From Selaginella moellendorffii (Eukaryota; Streptophyta; Lycopodiopsida; Selaginellales; Selaginellaceae): a stretch of DNA of 64,000 nucleotides. This document shows positions 9,062-20,768 of the stretch, piece by piece. Location of the stretch: assembly GCF_000143415.4 (NCBI RefSeq), contig NW_003314438.1, positions 83,934 to 147,933 on the forward strand. The letters run 5' to 3'. The translations under genes were made by a program, and so were the position numbers. The notes beneath the pieces are model-generated. The model did no database searches, had not been told where the DNA came from, and saw only the letters and a list, made by a program, of their open reading frames with translations. Within the stretch, counting starts at the first letter, position 1. Each line of letters starts with the position of its first letter.

Positions 9062-12000
9062 TGTCTAATATTAAAAGACAATTCTTTGAGAGGATTTGCA
9101 TTATACTAGAAGTGTTACAGCATGTTATGGAAGTCTACGAAGTTGTTTTATTAATAATGGGAAAGTAAAGATTGAATGGGGACTTGGGCTCCACCTAGAC
9201 TCGGAGCAACTGAGCCAATATTAAAAGGATGGAAAGAAATTGGACGACGATGACAAGGAGAAGAGAGAGGTGAAGCAGTGGCAGAGGGAGGAGAAGTGAT
9301 TGAGTAGACATTTCCTTGTTTAAAATAAAATGGCATGTGCCTCAATGCAGTTGAATTTTGTTATATTTATATACTATATAAAGGTTTGGAAACCTTATTT
9401 TACAAGTGGGATAATGACAATTCCCACTTTAACGAAATAGAGCTTATTAGCATTCAAATAAATTGAGTGGCAAGTTGAGTTAGTTGTATTTGAGATGAAA
9501 TTTTTTAATAGGGCTTGAGTTTTAGTTATTTCTTGAAAAGTGACTTTGTCATAGACTATACTAGCTTTGCAAAAGGAAAAATTAGTGATTAATTGGATTT
9601 GTTGAATCTTTAGGGTTTGAATTGAGGTATAATAATCATTAATGATTTTTATTACTCTTGCTATAAAGTGAGTTATGTCTTGCTATGGATAAGGGGATTT
9701 AAAAAAGATTTTTTGATAATCACTTGTTAGGCATAGTTTCATTATGCTTAATTTTTGGATTAATGTAAACATACTTTTCATTAGCTTTTGCATTATAAAA
9801 TTTAGCATATAGATGTATTAAAAAGGATATTGTGGGTTGTACCATGATTTCTTCTATAGCATTAAAGTTAATTTATGTGAGATTTGTGATCATTATTATG
9901 TGAGACTTGGTTATATGATTCTTCAAGCTTTTGGTTCTTTAAATTCTTATGCTCATTGTTTCATTTACTAGGAGTTGTTAGAAAGGCATTTTGGCTTATT
10001 AGATTTGATATTAGAGTTAATGTTTGCATCTAGCAATCATTAGTAATGATTGATGTGGATTATATATTTGATGATGATTATGCATCTCTTTATTGATGAG
10101 ATGATTAATGATCTTTAATGATGGTTAGATATTTTTTTAATGGTTTTTGGCTTTCTGCATTACTATAGAGAAAATCTTTGGATGAAATCACCTAAAATCA
10201 CCATCCAAAAAATATCACCAATTGATAGATTAGGATGTTATTTCTTTCAGGTGATATATTTGTCAACATTTTACTTATTTATCAATTATACTTTATATTC
10301 TTTTAGTTTTTTTTCATAAGTTTGGCATACCATCTACAATCTTTGATAGTTAAGTTTTATCATTAAGTGTTCTTGATGGTACACTTGCTATTGAATTTTT
10401 TTGGATGGTTAATCATATGTCTTCTAATTATGATGATCTTGGTGGTTCCTCTACTATATTAGTTTATCAGATAATAACTTGATTGGAATACTCTTGTGTT
10501 TAAGATATCATTATCTATGACTTTGATATTGTTTATCTCTTGATCTTTAGGTTTGGGCTAGTAAAGGCAGACTAGCTTTAGTACTTCATGTGCATTGTGA
10601 AATTTCTAATCATGGGATACATATAACCCACCTCTCTTTTGATGTTCCTTATTTTGTTAAAAGGGTGTGATTGTGTAAACAAGCCTAACTATCTACTTAT
10701 AATAATCTATCTAAACCTTATCAACAGGTTTAGTTTGTTCTCTCAGAAGGGTTGGGGCCTCTAAATTTTCTCTCTATATCCCCTATAGGCAACTGGGTGA
10801 CACCCAAAGTAGCAAAGATGGCTAACTCCATTTGTTATTTCGTTGTCAATGACAATCGAAACATGTCTAAGTTGTAGCACATTTTCATTTGAAAGAAAGG
10901 TTGCCCCTAACTCATTTAAATTGGTGCATTTTTCACAAATTGTGAACACTATAAAATTTTTCTAAAGTTGTTTCCTTGACAATAATCTAGACTAGAGTAT
11001 GCATTGACAAAGACATTAATCTTCCCTAAGGAGGGGAGAGTGTTATGAATGTAATTGCAAGTATCAAAAGTTACATGTCAATGAGTCCTTTCAGATATTT
11101 TTTCTTTATTATTACAATGGCAAGAGATCAGTATTGCTAGACCCTTTATTAGTCTCGACCTAAATTAATTAAGAAACTAATAATCACATATGCACTTAGA
11201 CCAAAAAGGTACTAAAGGAGGAAATCCTAAGTTGTTATTTAGTCAAACATATTTGACATGGATAGGTAAGTAACCAAAGGAAACAACTCAAAGAGACAAT
11301 TTATAAAATTTAAATATAAAGGGAAAGGGCTTATGAATAAAAATACAACCTCTTTTTCAATTGATTAAAGGTCTTAGGATATTTGGAGTTAAGTGTCTTT
11401 GAGTTTGAGTAGTACCCAAGAAGTCTAGATTTAAAAACTTATAGCTTATACCATATGTAATCATGGGATGAGATTTGGACTTTAAAGGATAAATGGGGAA
11501 ATGGGGATAAAATTGCCACTAAAAACTCTCTCATCAAGCAATTTCCCATTTTCCAGTTGGCTTAAAAGGAGAGAGATAAAGTGTGTTACATATGATATTG
11601 AAATAAATAGTACAAATTTGATTCTCATTGATTACTGGCTATCTAAAATATAATACATTCTTAAGTAAGGTATATTCCTTAAAATTGAAATCATATATAT
11701 TAGGCATTCATGAGTATTTTTATGTATTTTTTGTTCCCCTTAGTTTAGTAAGGGTTGTTAATTAATTGTTAACAAGGACATTAAAATCTCTAGATAGGGG
11801 GCAGGGGGGGGGGAGGGGGTGGGCGGGAGGCAATGAGTATAATACATGTAATCATGGGATGATATTTCAATATATTGTTATCGTGAATCCTTGGAGGGGT
11901 GAGTGTAACACATATATAATCATATTACCATAGATCTGTAGAACTTTGGGGGATAAATGAAAATAAAATAGCTATTAATGGCTCTCTTTTCTAATTGACT

Positions 12001-13860
12001 TAAGAGGAAAGAAATAGAATGCAATACAATGATGATGAAAAATTTATATTATTGACTTGTACTTCTTAGTGTTAGGAACCTTTGTGATATTAAGTTTAGT
12101 CCCTCAATACTTGCCATATAGTAACTTACTATATTCACCAAAACACTCTAGTTATTATACCCTATATGTTAGTTCCTTTTAGCCCCTCTTGCTATTTTTG
12201 GATAGTGTTTAGATATGCTAGTGAGGCATATCTATGGAATGTAAAAATTATCTTAAATATAATGGTGTTATTCTTGCATCAAATTCTTGCATCAAAATTC
12301 ATAATTTAACAACATCTAACACCATTCCATATTTAATAAGTTTTTATAGTTGTCCTAGAGACTAACTCTAAAGACTAGAGTGAAAGCCCAAAGGATTTGT
12401 GTTTTTTTAGGGGGGGGAGGGGGGGGGGCAATTGTGTAGGGGTTCCAAATGTATAGTAGGGATAGTGGGTTGGCTATGGTAAACCAATTTTAGGTATAGT
12501 TTAACTTTTGTTTGCATGCTTATCCTTCTTTTATATTCAGCTTGGGTATAAACCCCAAACTCCATATTATGTTAGCTAGTGGAGTATTCATATCCTCACA
12601 TTACGCCATTGGTATATTGAAATTGTACCAAACTTCATTTGGCTCTATTTTGTATATTGGTTTTGGCATTGGAATGCTAAATGCTTTAAAATTATTCTAA
12701 TATCATTTTATGCTCTTGTCCCTTTGCTTCTTGGGTTATATGCTTGAGAGTTGCTCTATACTCTTATCTCTTTGCTCCTTAGCTTTAGATTTATGAGTCA
12801 CTCTGTGTTCCTATCCCTTTACTCTTTAGGGTATACACTCAAAAATTGTACTATGTTTTGCTTCTTTTACTCCTTGGCTATATGCTTAGGAGTTTAACTC
12901 TATCCTTTTGTTGTGGCCCAAAGACCTTAAAACTCAAGTTCTACTCTATTACATTTTGACACATGGCTAAAGGTTTGGGTTTTGCTTCATGGTTATCTTA
13001 TAGTAAATTATTATAGAGTAAAGGGTGAAAATTATGTGTGCTACATCAACTTATGCATATATTTAATGAGTTGACAATAATTTGACATATAAATCTTTAT
13101 TTTAACTATAGCTGTAACTTCAAGAGACAACTCTCTATGAAATTCCATCTTCTATATTGCAATTTGACATACTCTCAAAGGCTGCCCTTGGCTAGTTGAA
13201 TTTTAATTAATGCTGCTATATGATTTAAAGAATTTTTCGTGACTAACACAAAAGCCATAATTTTGGCGCATATGATTATAAAATGAAATTTAGATTTATT
13301 GTCACTGTGAATTCTTAAAACATCAAGGGATAAATAGCTACTAACAACCCTCTCATCAAACAATTGATTTTCAAGTTGGTTTAAAATAGTCTGTAAGCTT
13401 TAGATCAAATGGATTTATTCACTTTTGTAAATGTCTCCAACTTGAAAAACCTTTATACAATTACAATGCCATTAAAAGGATCTTTCTCTTTCTACCTTCA
13501 ACTACTCAATCTTAATTGGCACTTGGTGGCAAATTTCCTGCATAATCCTAGGGGTTGTTCTTTTTTGCCAGGGACAAGCTTCAAGGTTGCAGGTGTTGGG
13601 GATTCCAGCTTCAGAGAGCAAAGCATGATCCATGAAGACAGTAAATGTGAACCAAGAGAGAATACTGACAACTGCAATAGAATCAAAGATGAACTTCGCA
13701 GAGTTAAAGATACCTGTCTTGGGCAATAGCCGAGAGCATGATATTCCTGGATATGAGTGTGTCTATCCAGTCTGGTCAAGAAGGCCGAAGCAGTTATCCT
13801 TCACGCCCATGGGTTCTCAGGATCGAGGCATGCATGTCGCTGTATCTAGCTCGAGAGATC
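9062..13860. other. AT-rich intergenic DNA without recognisable gene
   Basis: No open frame here resembles a known protein. It contains guanine runs (11797-11830, 12410-12428), the 48-bp tandem repeat listed separately, and three diverged copies of a motif of the type GGATAAAT ... CTCTCATCAA ... TTGGCTTAAAA at about 11487-11570, 11950-12015 and 13327-13390. These look like decayed transposon or satellite DNA. Confidence 0.6.
12713..12905 (+). repeat. Decayed 48-bp tandem repeat, four units
   Basis: Units at 12713-12760, 12761-12808, 12809-12856 and 12857-12905 align end to end. Each begins with a CTCTTRTCYCTTTGCTYCTT-like block and carries a TATRTGCTTAGGAGTT-like block. The period is a multiple of three, so a repeated peptide is possible, but stops now break it. 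Confidence 0.65.
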
Positions 13861-13864
13861 GATC

Positions 13865-14037
13865 ATGGCGTGCGGCGCGCAATCGCAATCAGGCACGGTG
13901 GCGATGAATCTTCCTCCCACTCAACAAGCTGATCGAGATGTTTGGCAATCCGGCAGCCCACAGCTCGCAAGAGAGGTGTTTGACACGGCGATGCGGGACT
14001 CTTTCTCCATGCCAGCAAAGAACCCACCAATGCATTC
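13865..14037 (+). pseudogene. PPR amino-terminal remnant
   Basis: Around 13918-13945 the bases read like the KLIEMFGN segment that opens PPR proteins, followed by a decayed linker. A second version of the same DNA is at about 18963-19030. It lies directly before the better preserved PPR gene and seems an older partial copy. Confidence 0.4.
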
Positions 14038-15637
14038 ATGGATAGCTGGCTTGACCGCATTCGCTCTTGCAAAAATCTCTGCGATGCCCGGAGGATTCAC
14101 GCGGAGATCGCTCTAGATCGAAACCAGGAACACGGAGTCTATCTCTCCAACAAGCTAATCGAAATGTATGGCAAGTGTGGAAGCGCAAGGGACGCCAAGG
14201 GGATTTTCGACGCCATTCCTGCCGGGGATAGAGATTCTTTCTCTGCTGTCCTGATGCTCTCGGCTTTCTGCAAGAACGGGCGGATTGACGAGGCTACGAA
14301 GCTATTTAATGAGCTCGTCGGTAACCACCGCGTCCTCATCGCATGGAATACTATGCTCTCTTCATATGCCCATGTTGGGCATATGGAAGAAGCAAAGAGA
14401 CTGTTTGATGAGATGCCGCAGAGAAGCTTGGTTTCCTGGAACGCTATGCTGACTGCTTATGCACAAAATGGTTACTTGGATAAAGCCCAAGAGATGTTCC
14501 ATTCCATGCCCGAACTAAGTCTTCTTGCCTGGACAGCAATGCTTTCGGCTTTTACCGCGAAAGGGCATTTTGCTTCTGCTAAGAAAACGTTTGACTCGAT
14601 GCCAGAGAGAAGCTTTGTGAGTTACAATGCAATGTTGGCATCGTTTGTAAAATTTCGAAAATACGATTCAGCTTTAAATTTGTTTCAAGTGATGCCGGAG
14701 AGGAACTTAATATCTTCGACGACTATTCTTACAGCATTAGCTAATGGCAAGCATTTGGAAAAGGCAAAGGAAGTGTTTGATGGAATGGAGGAGCGTGACA
14801 TTGTGTCATGGAACGCAATGCTAACCGCGTACGCCCTGTGCAGTGGGCTTGAGGAAGGAAGGATTTTGTTTGATGGAATGCCAAAGAGAAACCTGATATC
14901 CTGGAACGCTATGCTGACTGCATATGCTCAAAGCGGGCATCTTGAAGAGTCAAAATTTCTTTTTGACACCATGGCCTTTCCAAGACTTGGTAGCTTCGAA
15001 CACAATGCTGGCTGCGTATGCCGATAATGGAGAGCTTGAGAAGGCTAAATCCATATTTGATGACATCCAGAGTGGAGATAAATTTTCATGGACAACCCTC
15101 TTGGTCGCTAACGTTAACAGAGGCGAGCTAGAGCAAGCAAATGCGATCTTTGTAATGACACCAGAGCATGATATTGTTTCGTGGACTACAATGCTTGGTG
15201 CTTATGCAAACCTGGGAAGGTTTCAAGAGGCCATCGAGATCTTTAGCATGATCAAGTTGGTCGATTCACCGGACGCTCCATGCTTCTTGCTTGTGCTTCT
15301 AGTGTGTAGCCACGCCGGGAAAGCAAGCATTGGTCGAGGCTACTTCTTTTCAATGAGAGTCGACTATGGCATCAAGTCGACCAAGGAGCACTTCAGCTGC
15401 ATGGTCGATCTTCTCGGCCGAGGTGGAAGCTTGGGTGACGCTCGAGATCTCATCTCTAGCATGCCTTATGTTCCTGAGAGCCTTGACTATAGAAGCTTTC
15501 TGAGGAGCCAGAGGGATGGAACAACCACACCAATTCAAAGAGAAGCTCGTGATCAATTCAGAGTGGATCTCGACGTGAGAGAATGCGATGAGAGCTCCTC
15601 TTCGTATGTTCTTCTCTCAAGCAGCTTGCTTCCTTGA
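14038..15637 (+). pseudogene. PPR protein gene with one frame shift
   Basis: Without introns, this encodes about 12 consecutive 31-35-residue PPR motifs of the plant P/S type (VSWNAMLTAYAQNGYLDKAQ and relatives). It opens with the usual IRSCKNLCDARRIHAEI and YLSNKLIEMYGKCGS segment and ends with an E-type tail (HFSCMVDLLGRGGSLGDARD). PPR proteins bind organellar RNA in sequence-specific fashion. The frame changes once, between 14970 and 14985: residues up to LFDTM are in frame 1, those from FQDLVASNTMLAAYADNG in frame 2, so one extra base is present. Everything else is open, so this is either a very young pseudogene or a sequencing error. No DYW domain is seen. Confidence 0.75.
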
Positions 15638-15679
15638 AATCAAACATCAAGTGTCCATGAAAGGCTGCTCGAGAGAAAT

Positions 15680-15905
15680 TTAGCTGCGGATTTCACTCAT
15701 TATACCAGCACGCTTCTTCTCCAGAGAAGAGATTTGGACATAAGCTGATGAGTTCTTCACGGCTCCAGATTCCAGAGCACGGCTTGCGACGATAGGCCAT
15801 ACCAGGAAGGAGAGGCAGTAGCTCTTGAGAAAACTCCAAGCATCTCGCCTTCCCGAGCACGTTGATGACACACGAATAGTGTTGCTTGAGTGTGATGGAG
15901 CTAGC
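15680..15905 (-). pseudogene. PPR carboxy-terminal fragment
   Basis: Reads LKQHYSCVINVLGKARCLEF and, in another frame, LESGAVKNSSAYVQISSLEK, matching the last residues of the intact PPR gene at 20769-22307. At least two frame changes break it. Confidence 0.7.
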
Positions 15906-15949
15906 TAGTGTCCCCATTGGGTCTTCTATACATGAGTTTCAACGCTCTG

Positions 15950-18290
15950 ATCCATCTTAAAGATCTAAATTAGATCAGATCTTCCATTGCTTACACCTGG
16001 CCCCGCCCCAGGTTACAATAGCTTGTGGTTTGAGTTTCCTTCAACTGCTGTGTCCAAACAGTAGTCTTCGTAAGCATGTCTGCTTTGCAATCACATCTCC
16101 TCATGCCTGATATCTTCTCAAAGTATGTCGAAGTGTTTGTTCCCCTCAGAGAGTTGTTCATATTCAGCGGGTGTCCGCAGCTAGAAAAACTGATGTCGTC
16201 TCCTTGCAATGTGATGCTACCATTCTCTACTTCTAATCACTGCATTAGTGAATTGAAAAACTGTACCCAATTGCAGAAAATGATCGCTTGTTCGGGATTT
16301 CATCGCGCCATGCCGCGAAATTTGTTGCCTGGATCACTGGCGGTTCTCTAGATTTCTAAAAAGAACTAGCTGCAAGCCGGGGTTGCAGAAAGGCTTCAGT
16401 TTCGCGCACTGCACGACGTGTAAGTCCTGGCACCGGCTGATAGGAAATGGAGGCAGCCGGGTTTCGATTCTTTGTGACTAGAGACATTCTCTACATTTTT
16501 TGCTGCCAAGTTTCTTCTTGCTTTCATTTCGACCTTGGCGTACATGGGTTTTTTTTTTAGATCATTCGTGGTATTTTGATCTACAAGTTCTACTATATAT
16601 GCGATTTTTTTCATCTATTCAACGGAGCGGGAGAAGCCGGAGCCCTGGTGCTGCGCCTTGCAGTCCTGGCGCTCTTTGCAATCGACGGGATCTTCTGGCC
16701 TTCATGGATGGGTCGTCCTGGATGTACAGCGCGACGAGCACGAATCTCTCCACCTCGCCCATGCCATTTAACGAAAGCACTTGTCAACTCGTCAAGGACC
16801 ATTAAAGGTCATGTTGCATTCCATGCCGTTCCATGGACAGGATTGGAAATACTTGGATAGCACCTTGATGAGCTGCTGGAGAGGATGAAGATCGCAACTT
16901 ATTAGGGTGTACTACTCATGAATTTCTCTCTCATTTTTTTTGTTCCCATCAAGGTACAGCTCTCCAAACACTCTTGAAGCACTTTCATTGTCTATAATAA
17001 TGGTTCCACTGTCCAAAACGCAGCAGGCCAGTGCCCTCGATTTTGTGGACTTACATAGAGCAAATGCAGCTGCATAGCAGGGATCCAGTGTTCTAGAGCG
17101 GGATCCTTGACGCCCGACTTTAGCATAACATCTTTCATTTCCTCATTAGTCCCTGAGTTTGACATCACTGCCTTCACAAACGAAGGCAGCCGATCCTTGC
17201 TCAGATCGGAGAGGAACATTGGCAAGGTATACCTGTTTGAATGCACATAGACATTGTAAATCCCCTCCTTCAACTTGCCATTTAAGTTTGCTACCTCACC
17301 AAACCAATCCTACCGCCTGGGACAAGTCATTGAATCCTTCATTTTGAGTAGACATGACAAAGTAGAGGCCATACTCCTAAAACAGAAAAGACTAACAATT
17401 CAGCAGCAGCATTACTAGTGGTGTATATACTAGTGGTGCTCATTTTGGAAGACTACTACTGTGTTTGAAATTTCACATCATATGTTCCAAAATGTCCAGG
17501 CTGTAGAAAGCTCTTATTTGATCACAATTATTAACCATCTAGTGCTCTTGGATCATAGTGTCAACCCCTGCGAAGGTGCATAATCCCACCTTGTGTAGGT
17601 CTTTGTAAGTTTGGTCCAAGCCTAGTTCTTCCATTTTGCCGAGCATTTTCCCGTTGACCTGGAACTCATGGTTGTGGAAAGATGAGATCAGTGTACGATC
17701 TATTAAGTCTGGAAGGCTACTCCCCATTGACATCCCTGAATACAAGGAAGTCATGCCAAGTCAGTCTATGTTATCCAAATGGAAAAAAAAACAGCATATA
17801 TAGACTTGGTGGTACCATAAAGACAATATGCCCAACTTTACTGGTACTAATAGACATTAAAATAACTCCAAATGGGATCTAGTGGAATGGCAATGGAGGG
17901 ACATATATAAAAAATTATTTCAATATGAGACCAAACTCAGCCAGAGAGTGGTTTATACCCTGGTACAGGCCACATTCATCGAGAAAGCAAGAGCATAATA
18001 AATTCACTCCCGAAACTATCTATAGTGCATGAATAGGTCGCTGCCTGATACTTCATATGGCTTGCCCAGCAGAAGTGCCCACCCTCACTTGTGGTAATTA
18101 GCTTGCAGACTCTATGGAGCAATAGAGATATAATGCCATATCCTATGGGAATGTTCAGCAACACAGAAAGTGGGAAGGTTCCATGGCAATTCTCAAAAGA
18201 ACCTCTCAAAATGGCATATCCATAACTTATGAATCAATACTTTGGGGTTGTTTCCTCTAGGGAAAGGCTAAACACCTGAACACTTAGAAG
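15950..18290. other. No supported gene; possible degraded minus-strand ORFs
   Basis: Minus-strand frames at 16992-17273 (with SDLSKDRLPSFVKAVMSNSG) and 17539-17754 (with GSSLPDLIDRTLISSFHNHE) have coding-like composition. They could be exons of one broken gene, but I recognise no family. The rest shows nothing. Confidence 0.3.
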
Positions 18291-18378
18291 TGAGAACCCT
18301 TACCTCAACCAACTTAACCAAACATAAGCCTTTTGATGTCCTTAAGGGATATACTCTTGTGGAGATTTGGAAGGCCTA

Positions 18379-18652
18379 CTGTGCCAAGACTTTGGCTCAT
18401 GCAACAATCTCAAAAGTTTGGTTGCAACTGATTATTGCACTAGCGTCCCAACTTGATACACTGAAGAAAGGAGACAAAGGAAAGATTGTTAAAGAATGAG
18501 CTCTTAAGCCCTTCTTTAGACATGAAAGTGAAGTTGGCAAAAACAAATGATCATGGAAATCACTATTATGGTTTTGGCAGCATTTATCTAGGAATAACAG
18601 AATATATACCTCCCCAAATCCATTAGATCCTTCTTCAAAGACTTCGACCACC
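18379..18652 (+). repeat. Inverted repeat arm, left
   Basis: About 270 bases matching the reverse complement of about 19620-19895 by eye at clearly more than half of sites. Both arms encode a related peptide (ATISKVWLQLI ... KGKI.KE). The arms enclose PPR debris. Confidence 0.6.
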
Positions 18653-18985
18653 TAGACTACAACAGACATGGACTCAAGCTCCAATTTGGCTTTATTCCCC
18701 GAGCATGGTATTCCAGGCGATGAGTCGACGAGCTCATTCCTAGCCACCTCGTTTCGTCTGTTCTTGCAGAAAGCCGAGCGCACCAGGACAGCACTTGCTC
18801 CTCGGCTGGCAATGGCGTTGAAAATCCCCTTCGCGTACCTCGTGCTTCCACACTTGCCATACATTTCGATTAGCTTGGAGAGATGGACTCCGTGTTCCTG
18901 GCGTCGATTTAGAGCAATCAGCGATGGTCTATCGGATTCGCAGGATCGTCCAGCTTGCAGCTGCGCAATCGCGATCAGGCACGGT
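18652..18985 (-). pseudogene. PPR amino-terminal fragment
   Basis: Reads MYGKCGSTRYAKGIFNAIAS and FCKNRRNE in shifted frames, a decayed copy of 14160-14330 in the opposite orientation; the upstream flank up to about 18985 matches the region before that gene. Confidence 0.6.
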
Positions 18986-19619
18986 GGTGACGAATCAACC
19001 TCTCATCAAGCTGTGATCGAGATGTTTGGTAATTAGTGTTACGGGGGCAGCTAGATGGACTGCAATTCTTATTGTCTTCATGGTCATGGTTTGCTCTCTG
19101 AAGCCACAGAACCCTTCGTGTCTATGCCTGAAACTAACATTGTTTCTTGGGCTGCTGCTCGCTTGCTTCAAAGAGATCTTCGAAGACATGATTGCCAGGA
19201 TGCACACTTGCTCAAAATGGTGACTCGCACCTCTTATGGAGTACCTGGGAAATCCTCATAAAAAATGCTACATTCTTGAGGCGTAGGAAACGTGACTTGG
19301 ATGGAAGCTACTCACCGGAGATCTCTCGATAGTGCCAAGAGTGGCTGCTCACACACAAGTACTATACATCATTTTTCGCTGGGTTGTTTTCTCTTTCTAA
19401 TCCTCATTGATGTTTTGAAGGTAGCCCCACTATGCTGGGCTAATGTCTTTTTAAGCTATCCAAGTTCCTAGATGGGTTTGCCACTGGGTTAAAGTGCCTG
19501 GGTTCACAGATTTAACTCATGCCCCAGACATGAAGAAGAAGATTTCAAAAGTTGAAACAAACTTCTAAGCAATCATAGTTGTAACAGGGTTTTATCATAG
19601 ATTTCAGTTTTTACAGCCC

Positions 19620-19895
19620 TATGATCAAAGTCTTTAATGAAGAGTTTAATGGACTTAGGGAGGTATATGTCCCATTGTTTTTGGATAAGTGCTACAAAAG
19701 CCATAATAGTGGTTTTCATGTCCATTCATCTTTGTTAACCTCACTTTCATGTTTACAAAAAGGCCACAAAACTTTTCTTTGGTGATCTTTCCTTCATTTC
19801 CTCTCTTTGTAAATGTGTTTAGTCTAGACACTAGCAAGACAATTAATTGCAACCAAACTTTTGAGATTGTTGCTTGAGCCAAGGGGTTCTTGTTA
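19620..19895 (-). repeat. Inverted repeat arm, right
   Basis: Partner of 18379-18652. Its minus-strand frame, with ATISKVWLQLIVLLVSRLNT, is longer than that of the left arm. The unit has no recognised family. Confidence 0.6.
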
Positions 19896-19899
19896 TCAA

Positions 19900-20720
19900 A
19901 CAACTTGGTGCATACTACTAAACATTCTTAATAGTACATGGCATTGTAAAGAGGCAAAGAAACTGTCTGATGAAATGACACAAACAATCATGGCGCCTGG
20001 AATGCATGCTCGCTGCATATGCACACAAATGGTAATTTTGGATAAGGCCTAAAGTTTTCACTTCAGGCCCGAGCTTAGGCCCTTCTTGCCTAGAAGGCAG
20101 TTTTTTAACTGAAAAGAAAACTTTTGACGAGAGAAGCTTTGTGAGCTACAATGCAATGTTGTCGGCGTTTATAAGAGGTGGAAAGCATGACTCAGCATTA
20201 CAATTGTTTGAAGCAATGCCAGAGAGAAACTTGGTCTCGACAACTACTCTATCCTTTGGCGTTAGCCAATTCCGGGCATTTGAAACAGGCAAAAGGAGGT
20301 GTTCGATGGGATGGAGGAGCGACATTGTGTCGTGTGTATGCTCAATGCGTTGAGATAGAGGAGGCAAGGTGTCTGTTACATGATATCAAAAACAGACAAT
20401 GCCTCCATGGTACCCTCTAACACAATGCTGGCTGGTTATGCAGATAATGGAAAATTTGAACAAACCAAGTCCATGTTTAAGTTCTCGTGGTTAATCACAA
20501 ACATCAACTGAGGAGAGCTAGAACGATCATACTTTAGCTGCGTGGTCGATCTTTTCGGTCGGGGTGGAAGTTTGAGCTCATCTCTATGTGCCGGAAAGCC
20601 TAGGAGCCAGAGAGATGGATCATCAACACAAAGAGATTCTGACTTGGGAGGTTGCAATGAGAGCTCTTCTTCATATGTTCTGAAGAACATATGGCTGAAA
20701 TCTCTCAGCCAGCCTTGAAT
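19900..20720 (+). pseudogene. PPR pseudogene, copy of 14038-15637
   Basis: Segments in all three frames follow the order of the gene at 14038: EAKKLSDEM, then RSFVSYNAMLSAFIRGGKHD and LFEAMPERNLVSTTTL, then ANSGHLKQAKG, then SNTMLAGYADNGKFEQTKS, then SCVVDLFGRGGSL. There are several deletions and frame changes. Ends just before the intact convergent PPR gene. Confidence 0.7.
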
Positions 20721-20768
20721 CAAAGATTACATCACCAATACCAGGATGAATGGCTTCTCGAGAGAGAT

